64,000 bases of DNA from positions 1 through 64,000 of the forward strand of contig NZ_JACCDE010000029.1 in assembly GCF_013415125.1 (NCBI RefSeq). The letters run 5' to 3'. Made by a program: the position numbers and the translations under genes. Below the pieces are notes generated by a model that was not told where the DNA came from, did no database searches, and saw only the letters and a program-made list of their open reading frames with translations. This document shows, one piece after another, positions 1 to 8,682 of this stretch (its first letter is position 1; every line of letters starts with the position of its first letter). Source of the stretch: Vreelandella glaciei. Its GTDB lineage: Bacteria > Pseudomonadota > Gammaproteobacteria > Pseudomonadales > Halomonadaceae.

Positions 1-56
1 GAGGTCAGCGTCTGTTGTTCAGGTTCAGTGAGAGGGGCAACGAAGCGTTTTTCCAT
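1..56 (-). CDS. IS630-family transposase, N-terminal fragment (runs off the left edge)
   Basis: The ATG at 56-54 opens a frame that stays open to the edge; the first 18 residues read MEKRFVAPLTEPEQQTLT. This matches in style the N-terminus of IS630 transposases (charged start, then a 'PLT..E...L' stretch ahead of the helix-turn-helix). Only 18 codons are visible, so catalytic DDE residues cannot be checked. It sits in the inserted DNA that truncates the neighbouring TonB receptor and is read in the same direction. Confidence 0.55.
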   Translation of the reverse strand, partial: MEKRFVAPLTEPEQQTLT

Positions 57-119
57 GGTTCTGTCCGTGTCAGAAATCCTGGCATGGATATTACACGAAA
101 ACTTTATATCAGGTACTTA
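1..119 (-). mobile_element. End of an IS630-family insertion sequence, inserted in a receptor gene
   Basis: The 5' end of a transposase reading leftwards out of the window starts at 56, and about 60 bp of non-coding terminal sequence lies between it and the receptor coding sequence. The receptor reading frame is intact up to a CTA codon at 120-118 and is then replaced by unrelated sequence with a stop at 109. IS630/Tc1-type elements insert at TA, and the junction falls on the TA at 118-119, which fits. The other end of the element lies outside the window, so the family call rests on the transposase N-terminus and the TA junction only. Confidence 0.65.
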
Positions 120-1770
120 GTGTAACAAGTAACTGATCGTTAAATAGCCCTATCACGTTTGCCGCTGCTATGGACGTTAACTCCCTTTCAAATGACTTTG
201 GGATATCTTTGGAGAGTTCGAACTGAGTCGGAAAGCCAATCACACCAACACTTTGAAGGCTGGAAAGGCTTACATCGCTGCTCTCGTATAGATATCCACC
301 TTCCTCCCTTAGCTTCGACACGTTTATATTGAAGTTATGGGTAATATCACCGGTTGTTACAAGGCCGCGAATCCCTGATGTGGCGCTTCTTGTGTCAACA
401 TAGTCCGGGTAATAGACGGGAAATGAGGCCAAAGGGTTTGGCGCATCTATCAGTGAGTGATTGGTTCTAAGGTTATAGCGCGTATTGTTACGTCCCCCTA
501 ATCCACCATAGAGAGTCCAGTTAGGTGATAGATCATATTCACCTTGAATAGCGGCATAAGTATCCTCGTTCTCTATTTCTTCCCATGATTGCGCTGTTTG
601 CTTGCTTGCATCGGGTGCAGAAGGAACCTCTACTCCTTGTCGAAGCTGAAGCCCTGAGCCAAAGCCGCTCCCAGCATCTGTTCTATCTTTTTGATAGCCT
701 AGATCGGCTGATAAGCGATAGTTATCCTCTCGATAATCAAGGCCAAGGCTGGCAACGCCTAACGTCGAGGATTGGCCATCGACCGCCGTATCGCCTTCTC
801 TGAAGACCCCATTAAAACGTACGCCAAGTTGATTGGCCTCTCCAAATCGGCGGCCAGTGTCTATGTGACTGCCTAACTGTGAGTCGCTTTGATAAACGGC
901 TGAGATTTTTGTTAGAGGAGTATCACTTGCTCGCTTTGGGACAATATTTATTGCGCCACCAACCCTGCCACCAGGCGATACTCCGCCCAATAAGGTGCTG
1001 GGCCCTTTAATGATTTCCACACGCTCGACGGTTTCCATGGATATAGTGTTTAGCGGCATCACACCATAGAGCCCATTAAGAGAAATATCACTGTTGAAAA
1101 GATCAAAGCCACGAATGTGAAAGGTATCACCTCCCGTGTTGGTGCCTCTTCCGCGCGTGCTAATCTGGATTGAGGGATCATTATCAGTAAGATCGGCTAT
1201 GCTTCTGGCTTGCTGGCTTTCAATCAGCTCGGAGGTGTAACTGGTGATGTTAAAGGGTGCGTCCATGATGTCCATATTGCCCAGCAAACCAAGACGCCCG
1301 CCAGTTGCCACTTGCCCTCCAAAATAAGTAACGGGTAAAGCTTGGCTTGAAAATCGAGAGCCTGTGACTTCCATTAATGATAGCTCGACATCCGGTGCCC
1401 GCTCTTCCAACCGATAACCACCCTCAGCGCTGCGCAAGGCCGCAAGGCCGGTACCTGCCAACAAGCGCTCCAACCCTTCGTCTACGCCATAGTTGCCTTG
1501 CAGCCCAGCGGTTTGCTTGCCAGCGGTCAAGGTGGTATCGAAGGCAATCTCGATGCCTGCACTGACCGCGAAACGGTTTAAAGCCGTATCGAGCGGTCCT
1601 GCTTCAATGGAATAGTGGTGCTGAGTCGCGGCACTCTGCCCTTCTCCTTCTGCTTGCTGGGCAAGCGCCGTTGCGGGCAGGCCCACCAAGCAACTAGCGA
1701 GCAGGCCGTATTTAAGGGCGCGGGCCAAAAGCGTTTGAATAAAGCGTGAGTGCGCTTGCTGCGTCGTCAT
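109..1770 (-). pseudogene. TonB-dependent siderophore receptor with STN signalling domain, truncated by an IS
   Basis: Outer-membrane ferric-siderophore receptor of the FpvA/FecA signalling type. Visible in order: a signal peptide ending near ALAQQ, an STN (secretin/TonB N-terminal) domain around residues 50-125, the plug domain (VERVEIIKGPSTLLGG, GGAINIVPKRA) and the first strands of the barrel. The frame stops after LLVTLST at about 550 residues, whereas the family has 700-820, because an IS630-type element has entered at 118-119. The rest of the barrel and the C-terminal Phe/Trp are missing here, so the protein cannot be functional. The ATG at 1770 is preferred over 1794 because GGGGATC stands just upstream. 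The sigma and FecR genes upstream (2861-3385, 1865-2860) are its likely regulators. It resembles the non-signalling receptor at 60380-62548. Confidence 0.85.
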
Positions 1771-1864
1771 GAAGATCCCCGTTAAGTGATGCATTTTTTA
1801 TGTCTACATCTTCTCTTCCGAACGAGAACGAGAATCCCTCAATATTTTCTGAATTTTTTTCTTC

Positions 1865-2860
1865 CTAGTTACCGTTAACGTTGCGCGACGCGACCGTAAC
1901 CCATAATGGCGTTCGGTAGACCACCTTTAACGACAGTGCATCGGCAAGGCTGGCCAGGGCGCGATCGGTATCTTGCAGCGAGAACACCCCACTCACTCGC
2001 CGGTCGGCTACCTCTGGTGCGCAGCGCACCACGCCATGGCGATAGCGGCTCAGCATTTCGACCACGTCAGCAACCCGCATGCTCTCGGCCACCAGCCGTC
2101 CCTGAAAGCGGGCCAATCCAGCGGGTTCCAAGGGTGCCGGTGGCGATACCCCATCGGCGCTCATGGCAGCCTGCTGGCCAGCATCCAGTATCGTCCGCTC
2201 ATCACTTCCACGCAGTTCCAGCGCCACCCGGCCTTCGTAAACGGCCACTTGGGTGCTGTCAGTATGCTGCTGCACGCTGAAGCGGGTGCCCAGCGGATAG
2301 GAGAGCCCTTCCTGCGTCATAACGCCGAATGCCCGGGCATCCGATGTTTTTGCTGTAGTAATCAACACTCCGCCACGTAGCAGGTGGAGTCGCCGTTGAT
2401 GAGCATCGAACCTTATGTCGATGGCGGTATCGGTATCCAACACCAGATGAGTACCATCCCTCAGCGTCACTTCGCGACGCTCGCCAATACTGGTGGCATA
2501 GTCAGCGAACTGACGCTGCCACTGGGGCATGCGCGGCAGCCCAAATCCCAGCCCGCCTAGCAGCACGGCCAAGCCGCCCCACTGCAGCAAGCCCCGCCGG
2601 GAGACCTGGGAAGACGAAAACAGCTCGCTACGGGCAGCGTGGCGTGGCAGTGCGGCCAACCGGCCATCAATCGCCTGCAACTGCTGCCAGGCGCGCTCAT
2701 GTTCCGGCGATGCTTGTCGCCAGGCCAGGCAAGCGTCGCGCTGGGCCTCGCTGATGTCGTCGCTCCATAGACGTGCCATCCACAGGCTGGCCTGCTCAAG
2801 CACGGCAGGATCGATGGTCTCATGGGAAGCGTCGGCGGACATGCGGCTCATGGTATTCAC
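1865..2860 (-). CDS. fecR: FecR-type anti-sigma / sigma regulator
   Basis: Inner-membrane protein that holds an ECF sigma factor in check and passes the signal from a signalling TonB receptor. The N-terminal DUF4880 anti-sigma domain spans about residues 17-70 (ASLWMARLWS..., AWRQASPEHERAWQQL). A single membrane segment at about 92-110 is preceded by a twin-arginine pair (SRRGLLQWGG), followed by the periplasmic FecR domain and a C-terminal STN-like stretch. Length 331 aa is usual. The sigma stop codon directly abuts this gene; the track start is a GTG (2860), with an ATG three codons on (2851) and no strong ribosome site for either. The partner receptor downstream is IS-broken, so the regulator may now lack its input. 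Confidence 0.9.
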   Translation of the reverse strand: MNTMSRMSADASHETIDPAVLEQASLWMARLWSDDISEAQRDACLAWRQASPEHERAWQQLQAIDGRLAALPRHAARSELFSSSQVSRRGLLQWGGLAVLLGGLGFGLPRMPQWQRQFADYATSIGERREVTLRDGTHLVLDTDTAIDIRFDAHQRRLHLLRGGVLITTAKTSDARAFGVMTQEGLSYPLGTRFSVQQHTDSTQVAVYEGRVALELRGSDERTILDAGQQAAMSADGVSPPAPLEPAGLARFQGRLVAESMRVADVVEMLSRYRHGVVRCAPEVADRRVSGVFSLQDTDRALASLADALSLKVVYRTPLWVTVASRNVNGN

Positions 2861-3385
2861 TTAAGGTTGAGATTCGCTTATCGCGCGGTGGCAGGCCAGC
2901 AGCGCCCGGGCGATATATTTCTCTACCGAAGAGACCGAGACATTCAGTGCAACGGCGATGTCTTGATAACTCTGGCCGTCCAGGCGGCACATAAGAAAGG
3001 CCCGGCGAGGCTTGTCGGGAAGCTCATGGAGCAGCGTGTCGATCTCTACCAGCGCCTCGATAGTAAGTGCCTGCTCCTCGGGAGAAGACGAGTGTGTCTC
3101 TGGAAGCAGGCTGAGGGTTTCCAAATAGGCGGTTTCGATTCGCCGACGGCGGTAATGGTCGACGACCAGCCCTTTGGCGACCTGGGTCAAAAAACGCCGT
3201 GACTGTTCGGGCGCTGGCGTAGTGCCCCGCGCCAGTATGCGTAGGTAGGTATCGTGCGCTAGGTCAGCAGCGGTGTGGGAACAGCCCAGCTTGGCACTCA
3301 ACCAGCGCCGCAGCCAGCTATGATGATTGTGATAGAGGGCGTCGAAAGGAACATCGCTTCTGCCCTGTTGCTTTATCGATACCAT
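2861..3385 (-). CDS. fecI: ECF sigma factor, FecI type
   Basis: Iron-starvation sigma factor of the extracytoplasmic function group, 174 aa. Region 2 is visible around residues 15-85 (AADLAHDTYLRIL; region 2.4 with VDHYRRRR) and region 4 around 120-170 (LDGQSYQDIAVALNVSVSSVEKYIARAL, the helix-turn-helix). It is followed without a gap by fecR and then by a signalling receptor, the classic FecI-FecR-FecA order. A Fur-box-like palindrome lies 69 bp upstream, so expression is probably iron-repressed. The expected target is the promoter in the 70-bp gap before the truncated receptor. Confidence 0.9.
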   Translation of the reverse strand: MVSIKQQGRSDVPFDALYHNHHSWLRRWLSAKLGCSHTAADLAHDTYLRILARGTTPAPEQSRRFLTQVAKGLVVDHYRRRRIETAYLETLSLLPETHSSSPEEQALTIEALVEIDTLLHELPDKPRRAFLMCRLDGQSYQDIAVALNVSVSSVEKYIARALLACHRAISESQP

Positions 3386-3415
3386 CGCCCGTTGCCATTG
3401 ATTGCCTGTGCCAAC

Positions 3416-3433
3416 TGCCCCAAAAAAGGGGCA
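3416..3433 (-). other. Small hairpin in the leader of the sigma gene
   Basis: Six-base arms TGCCCC and GGGGCA are separated by six A (plus strand), between the Fur box and the start of the sigma gene. There is no U-run after it, so a terminator or attenuator role is unproven. Confidence 0.35.
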
Positions 3434-3453
3434 AAACCAGACGCAAACAATAA

Positions 3454-3470
3454 GTGATAATACTTATCAT
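3454..3470. promoter_or_regulatory. Fur box before the FecI-type sigma gene
   Basis: The sequence GTGATAATACTTATCAT has 7-bp arms (6 of 7 pairs matching) around a 3-bp centre, close to the 7-1-7 and 19-bp Fur consensus (GATAAT repeats). It lies between the binding-protein stop (3502) and the sigma start (3385), upstream of sigma-fecR-receptor. Confidence 0.75.
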
Positions 3471-3501
3471 TACAAATCATATGGTGGTGATCAGGTCCGT
3501 G

Positions 3502-4404
3502 TTAGGGCGTGGCTGGCCCCTCTAATGCCTCAACGAGGGATTCGGCGAAGCGGAGGGCTGAGGGAAGAGCACCGAATACCCAGAACGGAGGAACTGTTAT
3601 TAAATTTTTTTCTCGAATGCTAGGCACATACTGCCATAGGCCACGGCCGTAAAGTTGGCTTGCTATATTCCCAGAAAGTTGTGGGCCCTCCACGATTACT
3701 AGTCGCGCATCAATGTCGATTAGCTCCTCTACACCGACAATTGAAAACCCCTTCTGGTTTGTTGGTTCTTGCCAGGCGTTGGCTAAGCCCAGGCGATCAA
3801 GCACGGCTTGAACCAAGCTATTTTTTCCGTAAACCCTCACATGATGGGAATCTAGAGCGCGAATAATCAGTAGTGGTTCGTTCCACTCCTTGAGTCTATT
3901 TTTTAAATGTTCAATTTTATTTTCAACGTCGGCTATATACATCTCTCCAGCATCTGACAGTGTAATAGCCGAAGACACTTCTCTTGTGAAATCTGTAAGT
4001 TCATTCCATCTATTTACATCTTCATGGTAGAGAGTGAAGCGATATGTCTTGTATTTGTCTGATAGCTTCTCATCGGATACGGCGAAAACACTGTCTGATA
4101 TTATTATATCTGGGTGCATCGATGTAATGAGTTCAAGATTTGGTTGAAAAGAAAGGCCAACTTCAACTGTGTCTTCGGGTATGGATCTGATGCTTCCCCA
4201 TTTCTGATAATTATTTCTCATTGACATTCCTTCAGGGGGGGCGCCAATGGCGACCAGTGTTTCGGCAGTAGTCCAACTAAGTGCTATCGTAGAAGGTAGG
4301 GGCGAAGCTAGACAGGTGACGGGAATAAAAAATGAGAGGCATACAAAAAAGGCACGCAGAGAAAATTCGTTGTTTATCTTTGGTTGAGAGAGAGGAGTAC
4401 TCAT
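3502..4404 (-). CDS. Periplasmic ferric-siderophore binding protein (FhuD/TroA-like)
   Basis: 300 aa; delivers ferric siderophore from the outer-membrane receptor to a FhuB-type permease. The signal peptide is hydrophobic (AFFVCLSFFIPVTCLAS). The mature start, with 'ALSWTTAETLVAIGAPPEG', is the typical opening of class III (FhuD/BtuF) binding proteins. The central motif VRVYGKNSLVQAVLDRLGLANAW and the C-terminal 'PPFWVFGALPSALRFAESL' recur in the three other binding proteins of this window. It follows the signalling receptor at 4554-6998 on the same strand, its likely partner. Base composition is strikingly AT-rich (about 33% GC in 3901-3960 by count) compared with neighbouring genes, which hints at separate origin. 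Confidence 0.85.
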   Translation of the reverse strand: MSTPLSQPKINNEFSLRAFFVCLSFFIPVTCLASPLPSTIALSWTTAETLVAIGAPPEGMSMRNNYQKWGSIRSIPEDTVEVGLSFQPNLELITSMHPDIIISDSVFAVSDEKLSDKYKTYRFTLYHEDVNRWNELTDFTREVSSAITLSDAGEMYIADVENKIEHLKNRLKEWNEPLLIIRALDSHHVRVYGKNSLVQAVLDRLGLANAWQEPTNQKGFSIVGVEELIDIDARLVIVEGPQLSGNIASQLYGRGLWQYVPSIREKNLITVPPFWVFGALPSALRFAESLVEALEGPATP

Positions 4405-4448
4405 GTTTTTCTCAATATATGGTAATACTTATAAAAATATATGCGCTG

Positions 4449-4511
4449 TTAACTTGGCGGCAACTTCAATCACTCATCATTTCAGTAGCCGTTAAGTTTC
4501 CGCCAAGTTAA
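4449..4511. repeat. Perfect 12-bp inverted repeat in the receptor-binding protein gap
   Basis: TTAACTTGGCGG at 4449-4460 and its exact complement CCGCCAAGTTAA at 4500-4511 are separated by 39 bp. It lies between the receptor stop (4554) and the binding-protein start (4404). There is no U-run, and the long loop is unusual for an intrinsic terminator; it could be an mRNA-processing hairpin, a regulator site or the ends of a tiny mobile remnant. Confidence 0.6.
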
Positions 4512-4553
4512 TAAGTCCTAGAACGGCAGGTATATTACCCTGCCCATGGGTTA

Positions 4554-6998
4554 TTAGAAATTGTAATCCATGGTAAGCATGAAGTTTCGTGGTGCACCGT
4601 AATAATTATGCCTACTTCCTCCTCTAATTGTAGAGTAGTACTCCTTGTCGGTTAGGTTATTACCATTCAATGAGATGTCCAAGTTCTCATTGACCTGATA
4701 GCCGAGCAGTGCTGAAACAGTGGTATAACCTCCTTGTTCAGTTTTAACATCCCCACTTTCGGCATAAACTCCACTAGCGGTATTCACGCCTGCACCAACC
4801 CGCCACCCCTGACTTGGGTTGTCGCTAAAGCGATAGCGTGACCATAGGTTGAAGTTATGCTCAGGTGTGTCCGGTGAGAGTGTGAGGCCTTCTGAGCTAG
4901 AGTCCCTTACAAACTCTGTCTGCGTATAAGCATAACCAACGCTGAGATCCCAGCGAGGCAACAACTGACCGCTGATTTCAGCTTCTAAGCCTTCACTCTC
5001 GGCTTTTCCAATAGGGATCGCGAAACCTGGATTATCAGGATCGGCAAAGGCACGGTTGGTGTCTTCAATACGGAAAGCTGCGACATGCCAGTTTAAACCG
5101 CCCTCAAGGTTAGATCCTTTGATCCCGATCTCTATTTGGTCGCCTTCACGTGGATCGATAATATTGTCATTGCGGTCTGTTGCCGTCTGCGGTTCGAAGA
5201 AGCCGGTGTAGCTAGCGTAGAGATTGATCTCGGGGTTGAGTTGGTAGATCAAGCCCGCATAGGGAATGAATTCGGTTCCACTGCTAGCATTCTTGCTCAC
5301 TGATCCTCCAGAACTGAGGGAACTCTCACTTTCCCACCAATTGATGCGTCCCCCCAAGGCAAGGGTGAGAGGATCAAATAGGTTGAACTGAGCTTTACTA
5401 TAAGCCGCATATTGCTTGCTACCTACGTCAAAATCGACAGGGTTTTGATCGAAGGTAGGAGGCTCTGAAGTTCTATGGCCGGAAGAGAAAATGCTTGCCG
5501 GAACAGTGATCGGATTACCAGATGCAAATATACGGATGACTTCCCTATTTAAATAGCTGGCGCCGAATACGGCTTCGTGAGAGTTTCCAGCCAGTTCAAA
5601 GGGAGTACGTGCCTGAAGCTCGAGGTAATCATCTTGGCGTTCTTGATCCCACTGGATTCGGCGCATCAAGAATTCACCAGTATCGGGTGAAACGGACGAA
5701 TGGCTTTCACTCTTTTGGAGGTTAGAATCTCGATTCTGGTGATTGGCTTTAAAAGTGATTTCAGCACCATTATTCAACTGATGCCCCAATTCTAGAAAAT
5801 AGCGCTGGGCATCACCAGCTTGTTTTTCCCAGTCCGAACCTAGATACGTAGAGCGACTAATATTGAGTAGGGAGCCGTTGCTGTAGGTCGGTAATCCCGA
5901 GTTAGGACGGAACTCCTCCTTTTGTATGGTTGCCCCCAAGGACAATGTGGTATTCGGGGTCAGGTCGAACTCCAAGGTTCCATAACCGACTTGGTTCTCC
6001 GAATATACATTATCAATGAAAGAGCCGCGATCATCATAGACACCGACGAAGCGGCCCCGGACTCGCCCATCACTATCCAGTGCACCAGTTACGTCGACTA
6101 CCCCACGGTAAGCATCATCTGTACCGGCAGAAAGGGTAACCGAAGCTTGGCTTTCAGCTAAAGCACGTTTGCGCACCAGATTGATGGTACCGCTGGGCTC
6201 ACCAGTCCCTTGGAGAATACCCGCAGGCCCACGGAGCACCTCAATACGATCGAGTAGGGCTGTATCAAATACTCCAGCGCTTTCCCAGGCACTTTCTGGA
6301 CTCTGAGCAGGACTACCATCAATGAGGAAGGAGTTAATATTATAACCTCGAGACTTGAGCTCGAACTGATTGGGCCCGTACTCACGCACGGTCATACCAG
6401 TAACATTGCGCATAGCCTCAGCCAATGAGGTCGTACCTTGGTCGTCCAGACGCTCTCGTGTAACAACGCTCACTGACTGAGGTATTTCCTTCACTGACTG
6501 TGAAGCTAAGCCAATGTTAGCGCCTTCGCTTGTGTAGGAGTTACTATTCTCGGTCATGCCGTAGGGCAGGCGCGCTCCGGTTACTTCTACTGTCGTCAAT
6601 GCCACATCCGCCGCCCGCTCTTCCAACCGATAACTACCATCACCCTGGCGGGCTGCCGTTAAACCCGTCCCATCCAACAACCGCTCCAGCCCTTCATCGA
6701 CGCGATACTGGCCTTGCAGGCCAGGGCTTTGGCGCCCTTCTCCCAGCTCACCAGCGCCGCTGATAAAAACGCCCGACTCGGCGGCGAAGCGGTTGATAAC
6801 CCTGCTTACCGGGCCGCTGGCAATATCATAGTGGCGCGTTTGCTGCTGGGTAGTTTGTGCCATGGCGGTCTGCGATAGCTGCGGCACGGCCAATAGCCCG
6901 GCGGCGGCAAAATGAACCGCCAGCGCCAAGGCGCGGCGGTTAAGCGTCGGTTGGTGCTTGGCAGTAAACGGTTGAAGTGCAGTGCGCTGTTGGAGCAT
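4554..6998 (-). CDS. TonB-dependent siderophore receptor with STN signalling domain
   Basis: 814-aa outer-membrane ferric-siderophore transducer. Signal peptide to about residue 48 (AMAQ). STN domain about 57-130 (HYDIASGPVSRVINRFAAESG ... GLERLLDGTG). Plug about 140-290 (QSVSVVTRERLDDQG, DRIEVLRGPAGILQG, GTINLVRKR). Barrel to the C-terminal NYYGAPRNFMLTMDYNF with terminal Phe. From about residue 140 on it closely matches the non-signalling receptor at 18556-20715, so both probably recognise the same or a related siderophore. ATG at 6998 with AAGGGG upstream. It sits downstream of exporter-sigma-FecR on the same strand and before a binding protein, so it is the likely signal input for that sigma/FecR pair. 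Confidence 0.92.
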   Translation of the reverse strand: MLQQRTALQPFTAKHQPTLNRRALALAVHFAAAGLLAVPQLSQTAMAQTTQQQTRHYDIASGPVSRVINRFAAESGVFISGAGELGEGRQSPGLQGQYRVDEGLERLLDGTGLTAARQGDGSYRLEERAADVALTTVEVTGARLPYGMTENSNSYTSEGANIGLASQSVKEIPQSVSVVTRERLDDQGTTSLAEAMRNVTGMTVREYGPNQFELKSRGYNINSFLIDGSPAQSPESAWESAGVFDTALLDRIEVLRGPAGILQGTGEPSGTINLVRKRALAESQASVTLSAGTDDAYRGVVDVTGALDSDGRVRGRFVGVYDDRGSFIDNVYSENQVGYGTLEFDLTPNTTLSLGATIQKEEFRPNSGLPTYSNGSLLNISRSTYLGSDWEKQAGDAQRYFLELGHQLNNGAEITFKANHQNRDSNLQKSESHSSVSPDTGEFLMRRIQWDQERQDDYLELQARTPFELAGNSHEAVFGASYLNREVIRIFASGNPITVPASIFSSGHRTSEPPTFDQNPVDFDVGSKQYAAYSKAQFNLFDPLTLALGGRINWWESESSLSSGGSVSKNASSGTEFIPYAGLIYQLNPEINLYASYTGFFEPQTATDRNDNIIDPREGDQIEIGIKGSNLEGGLNWHVAAFRIEDTNRAFADPDNPGFAIPIGKAESEGLEAEISGQLLPRWDLSVGYAYTQTEFVRDSSSEGLTLSPDTPEHNFNLWSRYRFSDNPSQGWRVGAGVNTASGVYAESGDVKTEQGGYTTVSALLGYQVNENLDISLNGNNLTDKEYYSTIRGGSRHNYYGAPRNFMLTMDYNF

Positions 6999-7092
6999 TA
7001 CGGTTCCCCTTGCAGATACGTTTTAAGTGCTTATAAAGGGGAATCGAACCAGCGCGAAAAAGGGGAACCAGAAAAACCAATTTTTTCTCTTT

Positions 7093-8118
7093 TTATTCTT
7101 GGTTGGGGCTTTTCTCGCTTGCCTCGATCTTGATCCACCAGGGCATGACCCGGCGCACCTTCACCGGCAGCGTGGTCTCGACCATGTTCAGGGTGCGCTC
7201 TAGATCATCAAGCGGGAAAGCGCCGAGCAGGGTGAGATCCGCCACCGCGGGGTCGACCTCAAGGCGGCCACGATGATGATGACTAAGCTCCGCAGCGAAG
7301 GTCTTAAGCGACATGTTCTCGGCCAGCAGCATGCCGTTGGCCCAGGCTTCCCTACGGCCTTCAGCGGGGGTGAGTTCACCGATGCGGTCAGCGGCGTAGT
7401 AAGCTTGCTGTCCTGCATTGACCACCTGCCGCTGACTCGCATGCTGAGCATCACCCAGGGTCTGGATCGCCACGGCACCGTCAAACACCGCCAGCAGTTC
7501 GCCTGATGGCTGCTCAGCCACGCTGAAGCGGGTGCCCAAGGGCGTTAGCCGGGCACTGCGGGTATCGACATAAAGTGGTCGTTCGGGGTCTTTGCCGGTC
7601 GTAACCAGCACTTCGCCCGCCACCAGCTGCAGTCGGCGCCGCTGGCGGTCGTAGTCCACGTCCAACGCCGAGGCGCTGCTGAGCCACACTTGGGTGCCAT
7701 CATCCAGCTCGATGCGAGTGATGTCACCGGTAGCCGTACGGTAGTCGGCGCCCCAGTAGGCTACCCATTGGGTCAGTGGCGTCCACTGCCAAGAGAGCCC
7801 TATCAACACGGCCACAATCGCCAGGCTAGAGAGACCACTTAGCAGATGCCATCGCCCTCGCCGTCGTTGCCGCGCCGAACTGATGACCCAGTCGGCGGTG
7901 TGGCGCTCAGCCTCATCCAGACGAGTGGTAAAACGTTGGCTAACGCCTTCCACCTGTTGCCAGGCCCAGCGGTGGGTATCGCTGGCTTCCAACCACGACT
8001 GCCAATGCTCACGCTGAACTGAAGAGAGCTCGCCTGCCTGCCACTCAGCAAACCACTCGGCGGCATCGGCCAAGGCGCGGCGCTTGGCGGCTTCATCAGG
8101 GCTGGCGGCAGAGGCCAT
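7093..8118 (-). CDS. fecR: FecR-type anti-sigma / sigma regulator
   Basis: 341 aa. N-terminal DUF4880 domain around residues 15-70 (AAEWFAEWQAGELSSVQREHWQSWLEAS). Basic stretch RQRRRGRW before one membrane helix (about 95-113). Periplasmic FecR domain (VWLSSASALDVDYDRQRRRL, PLGTRFSV) and a C-terminal STN-like segment (VDPAVADLTLLGAFPLDDLERTL). The initiating ATG lies directly behind the TAA of the sigma gene, indicating coupled translation. It should connect the receptor at 4554-6998 to the sigma factor at 8119-8682. A 94-bp gap separates it from the receptor and probably carries the sigma-dependent promoter, though I could not identify a convincing consensus there. Confidence 0.92.
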   Translation of the reverse strand: MASAASPDEAAKRRALADAAEWFAEWQAGELSSVQREHWQSWLEASDTHRWAWQQVEGVSQRFTTRLDEAERHTADWVISSARQRRRGRWHLLSGLSSLAIVAVLIGLSWQWTPLTQWVAYWGADYRTATGDITRIELDDGTQVWLSSASALDVDYDRQRRRLQLVAGEVLVTTGKDPERPLYVDTRSARLTPLGTRFSVAEQPSGELLAVFDGAVAIQTLGDAQHASQRQVVNAGQQAYYAADRIGELTPAEGRREAWANGMLLAENMSLKTFAAELSHHHRGRLEVDPAVADLTLLGAFPLDDLERTLNMVETTLPVKVRRVMPWWIKIEASEKSPNQE

Positions 8119-8682
8119 TTAGAGGCTCGCCTCGAAGCCCGCTTCGATCAACGCGCACCGCAGCATGGCTTGGGCCATATATTTTTTGACCATGCGCTCA
8201 GAAACCCCTAGCTCCTCAGCAATCTGCCGATAGGGTTTGCCGTGTAGCTGGGAGGCCAGAAAGGCGCTGGCGACTTTTTCGGGCAACCGCGCCAGCATGC
8301 GGTCGATTTCGCACAGCGTCTCTATAACGATCTGCTGGTGTTCAGTAGAGGGCAAATGTGTCTCGGCACTAGCTGCCAAGGCTTGCTGCCAGGCACGCTC
8401 GATATCCTGACGGCGCCAATGATCCACACATAGCCCTTTGGCCATACGGCTGAGATAGGCTCTGGCACCGTCGAAACTATCCAGTTGGCGGGGCGTTTTG
8501 ATCAATCGCACAAACGCATCCTGCGCCAAGTCAGCCGCCGATTCACTGCACCCCAACCGATGGCTGAGCAACTGCTGCAGCCAAGGCTGGTGGTGGTGAT
8601 ACAGCTGGCCGAGCGAGTCCCGGCAGCCGGTATGATACGCCGTGGTCTTGGCTAAATTAGGCGCCCCAACATCGTTACGCAT
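8119..8682 (-). CDS. fecI: ECF sigma factor, FecI type
   Basis: 187 aa. Region 2: LGCSESAADLAQDAFVRLI and CVDHWRRQDIERAW. Region 4: LHGKPYRQIAEELGVSERMVKKYMAQAML. The start overlaps the stop of the exporter gene (TAATG), so it is translated with it; fecR follows at once. Together with the receptor and binding protein downstream this is a self-contained cell-surface signalling unit. It is clearly distinct from the PvdS-like factor at 49097-49624, which lacks these FecI-type features in region 4. Confidence 0.92.
   Translation of the reverse strand: MRNDVGAPNLAKTTAYHTGCRDSLGQLYHHHQPWLQQLLSHRLGCSESAADLAQDAFVRLIKTPRQLDSFDGARAYLSRMAKGLCVDHWRRQDIERAWQQALAASAETHLPSTEHQQIVIETLCEIDRMLARLPEKVASAFLASQLHGKPYRQIAEELGVSERMVKKYMAQAMLRCALIEAGFEASL

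Noticed and set aside
2861..3385. The FecI-type sigma at 2861 as master regulator of the NRPS genes
   Set aside because: It is coupled to fecR and a receptor; the factor at 49097 resembles PvdS and lies beside the NRPS operon, so it is the better candidate.
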